The notes: generated by a model from the sequence alone, not told the origin. A stretch of DNA of 64,000 bases from Zeimonas sp050187175 (GCA_050187175.1 JBFWXS010000009.1:1-64000), one strand, 5' to 3'. Shown: positions 9,201-16,404, numbered from the stretch's first letter. Made by a program: numbers and translations.

Positions 9201-9781
9201 GCGAAGCCATGCAGCCCGTAGTCGAGATACTCCTGCACCGTAGCCGGTGCCAGGACGGGCATCGAAACGGCCTGGAAGATGAAGTCGGTCTGCGCCGACA
9301 TCGTCGACGACTTCGCGCCGTGGTCGTCGCCGGCCACCGCCAGCACGCCGCCATGGCGCGAAGTGCCGGCCTGGTTGGCATGGCGCAGTGCATCGCCGGA
9401 CCGGTCCACGCCGGGACCCTTGCCGTACCAGATGCCGAACACACCGTCATAGCGCGCCCCCGGAAACTGGTCGAGCTGCTGCGTTCCCCACAGCGCCGTG
9501 GCCGCCAGGTCCTCGTTGACGCCGGGCACGAACTTGATGTGGTGCTTGTCCAGTTGCCGGCCAGCCTTCCACAGCGCCTGGTCGTAGCCGCCCACCGGTG
9601 AGCCGCGGTAGCCGGTGATATAGCCGGCCGTGTTCAGCCCGGCCGCCTGGTCGCGCTGCCGCTGCATCAGCGGCAGCCGGACCAGGGCCTGCATGCCGGT
9701 CAGATAGACCAGGCCGTCGGCCGCGTCGTAGCGGTCATCGAGCGAGATCTGCCGCAGCGCGGCGTCAAGAGGTGCGTTCAT
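6245..9781 (-). CDS. Indolepyruvate ferredoxin oxidoreductase, fused alpha-beta chain
   Basis: An 1178-residue single-chain 2-oxoacid:ferredoxin oxidoreductase that joins the IorA and IorB parts. It oxidatively decarboxylates aryl pyruvates (from aromatic amino acid transamination) to the acyl-CoA, with thiamine diphosphate and Fe-S clusters. The N-terminal half carries the pyrimidine-binding domain and the thiamine site (GIGCHFMSLW, GGEGMAWVG, LGDGTWFHSGS, about residues 475-540). A cysteine-rich segment near 650-690 (AVCEGCGDCG, then SACNKDFSCLNGFCPSF) should hold iron-sulfur centres. The gamma-type domain follows (VTGIGGTGVVTIGQILG). Length is normal for this fused family. The start overlaps the iclR stop as TGATG, so the two are translationally coupled. 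Substrate preference is inferred from the family only. Confidence 0.9.
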   Translation of the reverse strand: MNAPLDAALRQISLDDRYDAADGLVYLTGMQALVRLPLMQRQRDQAAGLNTAGYITGYRGSPVGGYDQALWKAGRQLDKHHIKFVPGVNEDLAATALWGTQQLDQFPGARYDGVFGIWYGKGPGVDRSGDALRHANQAGTSRHGGVLAVAGDDHGAKSSTMSAQTDFIFQAVSMPVLAPATVQEYLDYGLHGFAMSRFSGLWVAMKAVTDTIEVAGIVDVSPARVQIVLPADQPMPPGGLNLRWPEEPFLKLEERLARWKLPAALAYARSNKLDAHCFGRADGEPARLAIVTGGKSWLDVMQALNDLGIDEAAARALGLKVYKVAMPWPLEPHGIAAFCAGAEEVLVIEEKRALIETQLKELLYAAAERPRVAGKAAPDGTVLLPDYGELSPALCARVIAARLRQWAGRPDDRRGAFPSETLSRIDARLAQLDAGDRPAKVFQPIERIPYFCAGCPHNTSTRVPEGSRAMAGIGCHFMSLWMDRSTATFTHMGGEGMAWVGQAPFSETPHMFQNLGDGTWFHSGSMAIRAAVATRTPITYKILFNDAVAMTGGQKHDGQVTPQLIARQVRAEGVEKIVVVTDEPDKYPAGYFDAGIAVHHRSKLDEVQRELRDYRGVSVLIYDQTCAAEKRRRRKRGAFPDPERRVFINEAVCEGCGDCGVQSNCVAIEPVETEFGRKRAINQSACNKDFSCLNGFCPSFVTVHGGRPRRGRSAVAGDRFDPAAGLPEPDLPRIDGAWSLLVTGIGGTGVVTIGQILGMAAHLEGKNVTALDMAGLAQKNGAVMSFIRFAQAGQPLYAPRIGAAGADAVLGGDLVVTAGREALLRMRQGHTRVVVNAARIPTAEFTRNADWTFPQGSMESAIADAAGADRLALVDGTRLATALLGDAIAANLFLLGFAWQRGLLPVSVQAIERAIELNEVAVEQNKTAFAWGRLAAVDIARVEAAVAPPPQAVPVARKLSASLDEVVARRVDFLADYQDERYAQRYAGIVDRVRAAERRLLGDGAPLKLTEAVARNLFKLMAYKDEYEVARLYTSGPFLDRLREQFDGDFRLGVHLAPPLLAKRNAKGELIKREYGPWMLKAFGWLARAKRLRGTIFDPFGHTEERRGERQLITDYERTLDRLLATLDRERLPLAVEIAGVPEQIRGFGHVKARHLQAARERQRTLMAEYAQAPAVIA

Positions 9782-10560
9782 CAGAGTGTCCTTGGCCGGG
9801 ATTTCAGATCCCCGGCATCGAAGCCGAGCCGGCGCGAGACGCGCAGCGCGGCGTTGCGAACCATGTCCGCGAATCCCGTCTCGCCTTCGGCGAAGCGATA
9901 GGTCGGGATCGAGACGCTGATCGAGGCGATCACCTTGCCCTCGTCGTTGCGCACGGGGGCCGCGACGCAGGTCAGACCGGGCACGATCTCCTCGCGATCG
10001 AAGGCGAGATCGGCGCGGCGAATCGTGTCTAGCTCACGCTCCAGAGCATCGAGCGAGGTGATCGTCTGCGGTGTGAAAGGCACGAGTTCGACATCGTCGA
10101 ACACGCTGCGAACCTCATCCCACGGCCGACAGGCCAGCAGCATCTTGCCGCAGCCGGAGCAGTGGGCCGGCAGGCGCAAGCCTACGCGCGACATCAGGAT
10201 CTGCATCGCCAGCGAGGCCTGCACCTTTTCGACGATGACCGCCTGGTGACGTTCCAGAACCATCAGATGGCTGGACTCGCCGTGCCTCTCGACCAGTTCC
10301 TGCATCACGCGCCGGCTTTCGCGCACCAGCGGCGTCGACTCGAGCAGCACCTGATTGAGCTCGAAGAACCGCCAGCCGAGCCGGAAGCGGCCGCGCGGCG
10401 TCCGCTCGACGAAGCCCTGCGCAGCCAGACTGGCCAGGATCTCGCTCACCGTCGACTTCGGCCATCCCAGCTCAGCGGCGAGCTCGGTCACCCCCCATTC
10501 GCTACGCTCGAACGAATAGCGCGAAAGGATGATGCCGATCTTGTCGACGATCTGCCGCAC
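9781..10560 (-). CDS. IclR family transcriptional regulator
   Basis: A 259-residue regulator with the IclR plan: an N-terminal winged helix-turn-helix (ELAAELGWPKSTVSEILASL, about residues 27-46) and a C-terminal effector domain (PAHCSGCGKMLLA; VPGLTCVAAPV; ASISVSIPT). It starts with GTG at 10560 behind AGGAGG four bases upstream. It is the first gene of a coupled pair with the oxidoreductase and most likely controls it in response to an aromatic or keto-acid ligand. Family members usually bind palindromic sites near their own promoters, and one is visible at 10623-10639. Confidence 0.9.
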   Translation of the reverse strand: MRQIVDKIGIILSRYSFERSEWGVTELAAELGWPKSTVSEILASLAAQGFVERTPRGRFRLGWRFFELNQVLLESTPLVRESRRVMQELVERHGESSHLMVLERHQAVIVEKVQASLAMQILMSRVGLRLPAHCSGCGKMLLACRPWDEVRSVFDDVELVPFTPQTITSLDALERELDTIRRADLAFDREEIVPGLTCVAAPVRNDEGKVIASISVSIPTYRFAEGETGFADMVRNAALRVSRRLGFDAGDLKSRPRTL

Positions 10561-10622
10561 TGGGCCTCCTGGTGGACGACCGGCGCAGTATGCCGGCCGT
10601 TGAATGGCGCTACAAGCCGATT

Positions 10623-10639
10623 GTTCGGAGATGCCGAAC
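10623..10639. promoter_or_regulatory. Candidate IclR operator palindrome
   Basis: GTTCGG, five bases, CCGAAC forms a perfect inverted repeat 63-79 bases upstream of the iclR start. GTTCG/CGAAC half-sites are similar to those of known IclR-family operators such as those of PcaR and PobR-type regulators. The position fits autoregulation and control of the downstream oxidoreductase. No binding evidence exists here. Confidence 0.45.
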
Positions 10640-10683
10640 TCAGCAAAGAAAATGCTTAATCGCGGGCCGCAGACGGGCCGTAA

Positions 10684-10783
10684 NNNNNNNNNNNNNNNNN
10701 NNNNNNNNNNNNNNNNNNNNNNNNNNNNNNNNNNNNNNNNNNNNNNNNNNNNNNNNNNNNNNNNNNNNNNNNNNNNNNNNNNN
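10684..10783. other. Scaffold gap (100 N)
   Basis: Exactly 100 undetermined bases. The flanks share no repeated sequence, unlike the two other gaps in this window, so an unknown length of DNA is missing between the iclR upstream region and the 3' end of the MoaB-like gene. Confidence 0.98.
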
Positions 10784-10806
10784 GCGCCTGCCGCTCCCCG
10801 CCGAAA

Positions 10807-11589
10807 CTAGGCGATCTGCCCGCCGAGCGCCCGCGTCCCTTCGGCGAGCCGCGCATACGCCGCATCGACCAGCCCCGCCGGCCCCTTCACACCAAGTTCG
10901 ATATGACGGCGACTACCGTCCTCGCCCACCGACGGCAGGCTGAACACCTTGATGCCGGGGAAGCTGCTTTCGATCTCTTCCATCAGCGGCGTCGCGGTCG
11001 CCTCGGCCAGCTCGTAGACGATGAACGAGCGCTCGCCGCGCGCGTCGCGGTGAAACAGTTCGCGGCAATGCGTGTCGAGCACCCATTCGAGCATGGGCCA
11101 GGCCATCACCGGAAAGCCGGGCACGAAGTGATGGCCGCGGATCGAGAATCCGGGAATGCGGTTGTACGGATTGGGAATCAGCTCGGCGCCTGCCGGGAAT
11201 TCGCCCATCTTGAGCCGTTGCCGGTTCACCGGCAGCGACATGTCCGCGCTGCCCTGCCCCTGTGCGGCCATGTCGGCCGTGCGCTGCGCGATCAACGCCG
11301 CCGCTTCGGGGTGCAGCATCAGATCGACGCCGAGCGCCGCGGCGGCGGCCTGCCGCGTATGGTCGTCGGGCGTGGCGCCGATGCCACCGCAGCAGAACAC
11401 GGTCTGATCGGGAACGGCGAAGCTGCGCGCAAGACAGTCAGTGAGACGGCGCCGGTCGTCGCCCAGATACTCGGCCCACGACAGCTGCAGGCCGCGTTCG
11501 CGCAGCAGTTCGACGACGCGCGGGAAGTGCTTGTCCTGCCGCTTGCCGGACAGGATCTCGTCGCCGATGATGATCAGGCCGAAGTCCAC
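10807..11589 (-). CDS. Molybdopterin-binding (MoaB/CinA N-domain) protein
   Basis: A 260-residue protein from GTG at 11589, with AAGGAG at 11595-11600 on the minus strand. It consists of the MoaB/MogA-type fold found at the N-terminus of CinA: FGLIIIGDEILSGKRQDKHF, FCCGGIGATPDDHTRQAAA and PGFPVMAWPML are the diagnostic blocks. CinA proteins of about 420 residues also carry a nicotinamide-nucleotide amidase domain, which is absent. It is therefore a stand-alone member, with unproven roles in molybdopterin or nucleotide-repair chemistry. It overlaps the end of the EI24 gene by 16 bases, so the two are probably co-translated. Confidence 0.85.
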   Translation of the reverse strand: MDFGLIIIGDEILSGKRQDKHFPRVVELLRERGLQLSWAEYLGDDRRRLTDCLARSFAVPDQTVFCCGGIGATPDDHTRQAAAAALGVDLMLHPEAAALIAQRTADMAAQGQGSADMSLPVNRQRLKMGEFPAGAELIPNPYNRIPGFSIRGHHFVPGFPVMAWPMLEWVLDTHCRELFHRDARGERSFIVYELAEATATPLMEEIESSFPGIKVFSLPSVGEDGSRRHIELGVKGPAGLVDAAYARLAEGTRALGGQIA

Positions 11590-12365
11590 GGCAGCTCCTT
11601 GCCGGCAGCACCGCTGCCCGATCCCGGCTGGCCGGCGGCCGCGGGACGTGCTTCGCGCAGCCGCGCCAGCGAATAGTGCGCGAAGGCCAGCGCCGACAGC
11701 ACCGGCGTGATCAGGAACAGCGGCGGAATGAAGTTCAGTGCCGTGACCAGCAGCGCCAGCCCGAAGTACTCGCGGCGCCGCACGGCGATGATGCCGCGGC
11801 GCTCGTCGGCCGACGCGTGCTCGACCAGGCTGTCGAAGCGCATGGCGCGTGCCGTCAGCCAGCTCCACCACAGCCAGGGCACGACCAGCGCCAGCGGCGG
11901 GATCAGCCACAGCGGCAAGGTCAGCAGATAGCCGATGCCGAACACCAGCGCGGCCGACAGCGCATTCCACAGGCTGGCCGCCAGCGCCAGCGAGCCGCGC
12001 CGCTCGACGTCGCGATACGGGCCGCCGCCGAGATGCCGCACGACGATGGGCATCGCGAACACGGCGATCAGCACGACGGCGCTGACGAACATCAAGGGCA
12101 CCAGCATCAGCAGCGCCAGTAGTACCGGCAGCCAGTCGCGCAGGCCGCCCAGGCCGATCTGCGCGGCCCAGCCGTGCACGGTGGCCATGAAGCCGCCGTC
12201 GAACAGCGCGCCCTGCAGCCAGCCGGTCAGCGGTGTCCATACCAGGAACGCGGCCAGCACCCAGAACACGATCGCGACGATGAAGGGCACGATGATCAGC
12301 GCCAGCATCTTCGGATGGAGCTGGCTGACCAGCGCGCGGCCGAATGCCTTCAGAATCCTGTCCAT
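11574..12365 (-). CDS. EI24 / CysZ-like integral membrane protein
   Basis: A 263-residue protein with about six hydrophobic segments (for example LALIIVPFIVAIVFWVLAAF, LPVLLALLMLVPLMFVSAVV, GIGYLLTLPLWLIPPLALV, ALLVTALNFIPPLFLIT), matching the EI24 domain family. In enterobacteria the related CysZ is a sulfate permease; function in this branch is unknown. The start is ATG at 12365. Because of a scaffold artefact the first part of the coding sequence and its upstream bases (12260-12386) appear a second time at 12487-12613 beyond a run of N; only this copy is complete. Confidence 0.85.
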   Translation of the reverse strand: MDRILKAFGRALVSQLHPKMLALIIVPFIVAIVFWVLAAFLVWTPLTGWLQGALFDGGFMATVHGWAAQIGLGGLRDWLPVLLALLMLVPLMFVSAVVLIAVFAMPIVVRHLGGGPYRDVERRGSLALAASLWNALSAALVFGIGYLLTLPLWLIPPLALVVPWLWWSWLTARAMRFDSLVEHASADERRGIIAVRRREYFGLALLVTALNFIPPLFLITPVLSALAFAHYSLARLREARPAAAGQPGSGSGAAGKELPWTSA

Positions 12366-12386
12366 CGCGTCATCATACCGGCCGGC
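12260..12386. repeat. 127-bp exact duplicate at scaffold join (copy 1)
   Basis: These 127 bases are repeated without change at 12487-12613, on the other side of 100 N. They cover the 5' end of the EI24 gene and 21 bases upstream. Such equal-length contig-end overlaps are what a de Bruijn assembler run with k=127 leaves when neighbouring contigs are joined with N instead of being merged. It is almost certainly not biological. Confidence 0.93.
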
Positions 12387-12486
12387 NNNNNNNNNNNNNN
12401 NNNNNNNNNNNNNNNNNNNNNNNNNNNNNNNNNNNNNNNNNNNNNNNNNNNNNNNNNNNNNNNNNNNNNNNNNNNNNNNNNNNNNN
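12387..12486. other. Scaffold gap (100 N), likely zero true length
   Basis: A run of exactly 100 N between the two identical 127-bp ends. Removing the N and one copy restores a continuous sequence from the EI24 start straight into the bases upstream at 12614. Confidence 0.98.
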
Positions 12487-12613
12487 CCCAGAACACGATC
12501 GCGACGATGAAGGGCACGATGATCAGCGCCAGCATCTTCGGATGGAGCTGGCTGACCAGCGCGCGGCCGAATGCCTTCAGAATCCTGTCCATCGCGTCAT
12601 CATACCGGCCGGC
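12487..12613. repeat. 127-bp exact duplicate at scaffold join (copy 2)
   Basis: Identical to 12260-12386. It contains an apparent truncated EI24 start (MDRILKAFGRALVSQL...) that runs into N. This is a duplicate contig end and should not be annotated as a second gene or pseudogene. Confidence 0.93.
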
Positions 12614-12685
12614 GGACCGGCACGCCGATTGTCGGCGCCTGCCGCGCCTCGAACTGCGCGGCGGTCGATTGCGTGCGTCCTCCCC

Positions 12686-13630
12686 TCACGCCCGTGCGAA
12701 CCACCTCTGCACGGCACGCCACTGCTGGGCGACGATGCCGCGTCCGTAATCGCGGCCGTCCAGCTGGTCGCGGATGCCGGTGGGAACGAAGCCGGCGCGG
12801 AAATCCGCGGTGCCGAACAGCTGGTCCCACCACGGCAGCAGCACGCCGAAGTTGCAGCCGTGGGCCTTGCCTTCGTGGCCGAAGCCGATCGCGTGGTGCC
12901 GCCGGTGGAACGAGGGGCTCACCAGCAGCCGCTCGCCGACCTCGCCGAAGCGCCAGCGCAGATTCGCGTGCTGCACGCTCTGCCAGACGCGCACCGCCAC
13001 GATCAGCATCACGTACTGCGCCGGCGCGATGCCGATGATCAACGCGGCGGCGGCGAGCAGCGCATCGCGCAGCAGATCGTCGAACAGATGACTGCGGTTG
13101 TCGCTCCACAGCGTCATCTGGCGCTGGCTGTGGTGGACGGCGTGCAGCTCCCACCACCAGCGCCAGCGATGCTGGCCGCGATGGATCCAGTAGTCGAGCG
13201 CATCGAGCACGACCAGGTACAGCACGAAGCCCAGCACCGGACCGGACAGTGCATCGGGCAGCCATTGCTCCAGGTTCGGCCGCGATACGCCGAGCAGCCT
13301 CAGCTTGGCCTCGATGCCGTCGAACAGGGGCGTCAGCAGCGCGAAGGCCAGCAGCGGAAACACGCCGAGCCGATGCAGCAAGGTATAGGCGACGTCGGTG
13401 CGAACCGCGCCGCGGTCGGTGGTCGGCTCGGCCGGCCAGCGGCGCTCGCAGGCGCCGAGCACGAGCGCGAGCACGAGCACCTCCACCATGCCGAGCAGCA
13501 GCCATTCGGTGGCGTCGAAAGCCTCCTCCTGGTAGCGCATCCAGCCGGCTGCGTACAGCAAGGGCTGGATCAGCGACTCGAACAGCCACTGCTGCGCCGC
13601 CGCCAGGGGATCGTCGAACCACGCGTTCAA
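12686..13630 (-). CDS. Sterol desaturase / fatty acid hydroxylase family protein
   Basis: A 314-residue membrane di-iron oxygenase. The histidine clusters HRGQH, HAVHH and HRRHH (about residues 150-230) are in the usual order for the fatty acid hydroxylase superfamily, set among several hydrophobic segments (LLLGMVEVLVLALVLGA, FPLLAFALLTPLF, LAAAALIIGIAPAQYVMLIV). Family members hydroxylate or desaturate lipids or sterols; the substrate is unknown. Translation appears to start at TTG (13630), which overlaps the upstream deacetylase stop as TTGA and has AAGGGGA a few bases before it. It is the third gene of a YncE-deacetylase-hydroxylase operon. Confidence 0.87.
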   Translation of the reverse strand: MNAWFDDPLAAAQQWLFESLIQPLLYAAGWMRYQEEAFDATEWLLLGMVEVLVLALVLGACERRWPAEPTTDRGAVRTDVAYTLLHRLGVFPLLAFALLTPLFDGIEAKLRLLGVSRPNLEQWLPDALSGPVLGFVLYLVVLDALDYWIHRGQHRWRWWWELHAVHHSQRQMTLWSDNRSHLFDDLLRDALLAAAALIIGIAPAQYVMLIVAVRVWQSVQHANLRWRFGEVGERLLVSPSFHRRHHAIGFGHEGKAHGCNFGVLLPWWDQLFGTADFRAGFVPTGIRDQLDGRDYGRGIVAQQWRAVQRWFARA

Positions 13631-14460
13631 GACGTCCCCTTCCGGCTGAAAGCCGGATGTTCAGGAATCGTGCCGAAACACAGTCCGCGCGCCTTCAGCC
13701 CCGCGATCAGCGGGTCGAGCGTCGGCGCGTACGGATCACGGCGCGACCAGATGCCTAGATGCGCCATCAGGATGTCGCCGGGGCGGATCCGCGCCAGGGA
13801 ATCGGCCAGCAGCCGCCGGTTCGGATACGTCTCCGACGGCAGTTCGTCGCCTAGGAAGCCTGCTGCCGACCAGCCGACGTGCTCGTAGCCGCATTGCGCG
13901 GCACCGCGCATGACCAGCGCCGGCGCGCGGCCGCCCGGCACTCGCCACAGCGGGTCGAGGCCACGGCCCGTGAGTCCGCGAAAGCGCGTATCGACGCGCC
14001 GCAGCTCGGCGCATAGCTGCTCGTCGTTCCACTGCAGCATGCGGCCGGCGTCGGCACCGAACTGCGGCCGCGCCCGATAGCGGCGGCCGGCCGCGCCGTC
14101 GGTGGCGCCGCGAAAGTAGACGTGATCGAAGGTGTGCGAGCCGAAGGCATGTCCCTCCGCGACCCGCTTTCGCCAGAACTCCGCCCAGCTGTCGTCGAGC
14201 GCGTGGTCGCCGCGCGGCGTGGCTTCATTCGCCAGGAAGAAGGTCGCCCGCACACCGTGGCGCTGCAGGATGCCGGCGATGCGCTCGGCCTGGCTCATGT
14301 TCCCCGTGTCCAGCGTCAGGTAGACAATGCCGCGGCAGGTGGTGGCTGCGCCGGCCGGTGCGGACGCCAGCGCGAACGCAGTCAGCGCGACGACCGGCAT
14401 CCAGCGGCGCGCCGCAGCCTGAATCCGCCGCAGGATGCGGCGAACCGCGAGACCCGCCAT
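13627..14460 (-). CDS. Polysaccharide deacetylase family protein, altered NodB motif
   Basis: A 277-residue protein with a signal peptide (basic start, then MPVVALTAFALASAPAGAA, cleavage near residue 39), hence exported. It has the NodB fold: motif 1 reads LTLDTGN, motif 2 SHTFDH, motif 3 around LWRVPGGRAP, and a late LMAHLGIW. Typical members have TFDDG in motif 1, where the first Asp is the base and the second a metal ligand. Here the second position is Thr, so the metal site is changed or the enzyme belongs to a divergent branch. It starts 5 bases after the YncE-like gene and its stop overlaps the hydroxylase start. Likely substrate is an N- or O-acetylated glycan in the envelope. Confidence 0.82.
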   Translation of the reverse strand: MAGLAVRRILRRIQAAARRWMPVVALTAFALASAPAGAATTCRGIVYLTLDTGNMSQAERIAGILQRHGVRATFFLANEATPRGDHALDDSWAEFWRKRVAEGHAFGSHTFDHVYFRGATDGAAGRRYRARPQFGADAGRMLQWNDEQLCAELRRVDTRFRGLTGRGLDPLWRVPGGRAPALVMRGAAQCGYEHVGWSAAGFLGDELPSETYPNRRLLADSLARIRPGDILMAHLGIWSRRDPYAPTLDPLIAGLKARGLCFGTIPEHPAFSRKGTS

Positions 14461-14465
14461 GGCGT

Positions 14466-15599
14466 TCAGAGCGTGGGCGCCCGGTCGTGGAAGTACAGGC
14501 CGTGCGGCGAACGTCCGACCGGAATCGTGCGCACGACGCGGCGCGTCTCCAGATCGACCACCGCCACCTGCTTGGCCCAGCGCGCCGTGACCCATAGCTG
14601 CCGCCGGTCGGCGCTGACTTCGAGGCAGTCGGGACCGCCGGGCACCGCGAAGCTGCCCGCCACCGTCATCGTCTGCATGTCGATCAGCGACACGGTGTTC
14701 TCGGCCCTGTTCGACACGAAGACGTGGCGCTTGTCGCCCAGCCCCCGGAAGTTGTGCGCGCCCTTGCCGGTGACGATGCGCGCCACCGTCTCGCGGCGGC
14801 GCCAGTCGATGACCTGCACGTAGTTCTCGCCCATCACGCCGACCAGCAGATACTTGTCGTCGGGCGTCATGATCAGCCCGGCCGGCTGCGCGCCGGTCGG
14901 CATCTTCCAGGCCAGCGTCTGCTGCACCAGATCGATGGCGGCGATCTCGTTGCTTTCCTGCAGCGTGACGAACACGAAGCGGCTGTCGGCCGAGAACCAC
15001 AGGTGGCTGGGCGCCTTCGGCAGCGGCACGCGCTGCGACAGCGTCAGCGAGCTGCCGTCGTAGCGGTACAGGTCGACACGGTCGAGGCGCAGCGCCGCGG
15101 TGACGAACCAGCGGTTGTCGGGCGAGAAGCCGATCTGGTAGGGATCGTCGATGCCGGCGATGCGGCGCTGCAGCTCGCCGGTGAGCGGGTCCAGGAAATG
15201 CAACTCGTTGCTCATCGCGCTGGCCACGATCAGCGAGCGGCCGTCGGGCGTCGGATACAGATGGTGCGGCTCCTTGCCGACGTTCAGCCGCCCGACTTCG
15301 CCGAGGCGGCCGCGATCGACCTTGGAGACGCTGGCGTCGCGCGAGTTCAGCACGAAGACGAGGCCCGGCGCGCCGGCCGGGGCGGACGTCGCGGCTGACA
15401 CTGTGCCGGCCGCGCCAGACAGCGCACCGGGGACGACGGAAGCCGTGCCGGGAGCGATCGACGCCAGCGCCGGCCGCACCGGCGCGGCCGGCGGCCCGCC
15501 GGCCTGCGCGAACGCAGCAGCATTGACGCCCACGCCAAGCAACAGGCCCAGCGCCCCGCCGCAGGCCAATTTCAGACACGAACCGGGACGGAACGCCAT
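14466..15599 (-). CDS. YncE-like secreted beta-propeller protein
   Basis: A 377-residue protein from ATG at 15599. It has a signal peptide (LACGGALGLLLGVGVNAAAFAQ) and then an Ala/Pro-rich linker to about residue 75. The rest is a run of propeller blades: VFVLNSRDASVSKVD, LYPTPDGRSLIVAS, IGFSPDNRWFVTAALR, LWFSADSRFVFVTLQESN, IMTPDDKYLLVGVMGEN, HVFVSNRAENTVSLID, LEVSADRRQLWVTAR and a closing HGLYFHDR. The repeats match the YncE/YVTN family of periplasmic 7-blade propellers, which bind ligands or nucleic acid but have no settled activity. It leads the deacetylase and hydroxylase genes, so a role at the envelope is plausible. Confidence 0.83.
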   Translation of the reverse strand: MAFRPGSCLKLACGGALGLLLGVGVNAAAFAQAGGPPAAPVRPALASIAPGTASVVPGALSGAAGTVSAATSAPAGAPGLVFVLNSRDASVSKVDRGRLGEVGRLNVGKEPHHLYPTPDGRSLIVASAMSNELHFLDPLTGELQRRIAGIDDPYQIGFSPDNRWFVTAALRLDRVDLYRYDGSSLTLSQRVPLPKAPSHLWFSADSRFVFVTLQESNEIAAIDLVQQTLAWKMPTGAQPAGLIMTPDDKYLLVGVMGENYVQVIDWRRRETVARIVTGKGAHNFRGLGDKRHVFVSNRAENTVSLIDMQTMTVAGSFAVPGGPDCLEVSADRRQLWVTARWAKQVAVVDLETRRVVRTIPVGRSPHGLYFHDRAPTL

Positions 15600-15918
15600 T
15601 TTCGCCGCCTTGATGAACAGCCCGCCGGTCGGCGGGAGTCGGATTGTGCAATATCGGCTCGGCACTTGCATCAGCCGCCGCCTAGGGACTAACGCGAATC
15701 CCCCGGTTCCGGCTGACAGCGGCGGCCGGCGCTCGTCGGGCGCCGCCCGTCGCCTGGCGCTGCCGCCGCGGCGCGGCGCCCGATAAGCTGCGGCGAAACG
15801 CCGGAATCCGCGAATCCGCGCCTGAGCCCGGGCCGCCCGATCCGAACCGCCCGATCCGAACCGCCCGATCCGAACCGCCCGATCCAGATCGCCTGATCCG
15901 AACCGTCCGCCGCCGTCC
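15600..15918. other. Intergenic region upstream of the YncE-like gene and the cyclase-like gene
   Basis: 319 bases between divergent genes. It should hold promoters for both, but I see no strong -35/-10 pair. The left part is very GC-rich with short inverted stretches (around 15720-15780). The right part is a tandem repeat, listed separately. Confidence 0.6.
15833..15902. repeat. 14-bp tandem repeat, five units
   Basis: The unit CCGCCCGATCCGAA occurs three times perfectly (15833-15846, 15847-15860, 15861-15874), followed by two degenerate copies (15875-15888 and 15889-15902). It ends 16 bases before the start codon of the downstream gene, where promoter or leader sequence is expected. Copy number could vary by slippage. 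Confidence 0.85.
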
Positions 15919-16404
15919 ATGGTCAACCTGCTCGTCCTGCTCCGCTTCGAAACCCTCGGCGCCCCGATCGGCGTGGCCGAGCGGGCCATGGCGCAGTACG
16001 CCGATCGAGTGCGCGACAGCGGCGGCCACGTCGTCGACCAGGAAGGCGAACAGATGCTGGTCTGCCTCACCGACATGCGCTGGGGGCTGATGTCGCTGCG
16101 CCAGCTGCTGGCCGAAGCCCGCCGCAGCGGCTTCGCCGTGCGCGCCGCCATCGTGCAGGCGGTCCTGGCACGGGCCGACCCCAGCCAGGCGCAGCCGGCC
16201 TTCACCGAACGGACGCTGGATACGCTGCTCCGGCTGGCCGGCCACGTCGGCCGTCAGCAGGTGGGCATTACGCCGAAGCTGCTCAGCCTGATCCAGCTCA
16301 GCGCGCCCGAGTTCGCCGATCTGTTCGCCACGCAGCCCGATCCGATTCCGCCCTTGCCCGGCGAAGGCGATCGCGCGCAGCCGCTGATGGTCATGGCCGG
16401 CTAA
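15919..16404 (+). CDS. Small cytoplasmic protein, possible degenerate class III cyclase fold
   Basis: A 161-residue protein without signal or membrane segment. Its order of elements, hydrophobic strand (NLLVLLRFE), helix, GEQMLVCL, helix, AVRAAIVQAVLA, then VGRQQVGITPKLLSLIQ, resembles a class III nucleotide cyclase domain (strand, GDGL-like turn, RxGI-like strand, terminal ITP/S element). The metal-binding aspartates and other catalytic residues are not recognisable, so it would be inactive or regulatory. The start has no clear ribosome site and follows a 14-bp tandem repeat. The assignment is tentative; it may simply be a hypothetical protein. Confidence 0.6.
   Translation: MVNLLVLLRFETLGAPIGVAERAMAQYADRVRDSGGHVVDQEGEQMLVCLTDMRWGLMSLRQLLAEARRSGFAVRAAIVQAVLARADPSQAQPAFTERTLDTLLRLAGHVGRQQVGITPKLLSLIQLSAPEFADLFATQPDPIPPLPGEGDRAQPLMVMAG

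Noticed and set aside
10807..12240. Single long frame joining the MoaB-like protein to an Arg-rich upstream extension
   Set aside because: The extension lies out of frame within the EI24 gene; the GTG at 11589 with AAGGAG is the real start.
12487..12592. Second, truncated EI24 gene
   Set aside because: Exact 127-bp contig-end duplicate across N; not a gene copy.
15833..15902. CRISPR-like or phage attachment repeats
   Set aside because: Contiguous short 14-bp units, no spacers, no integrase or phage genes nearby.
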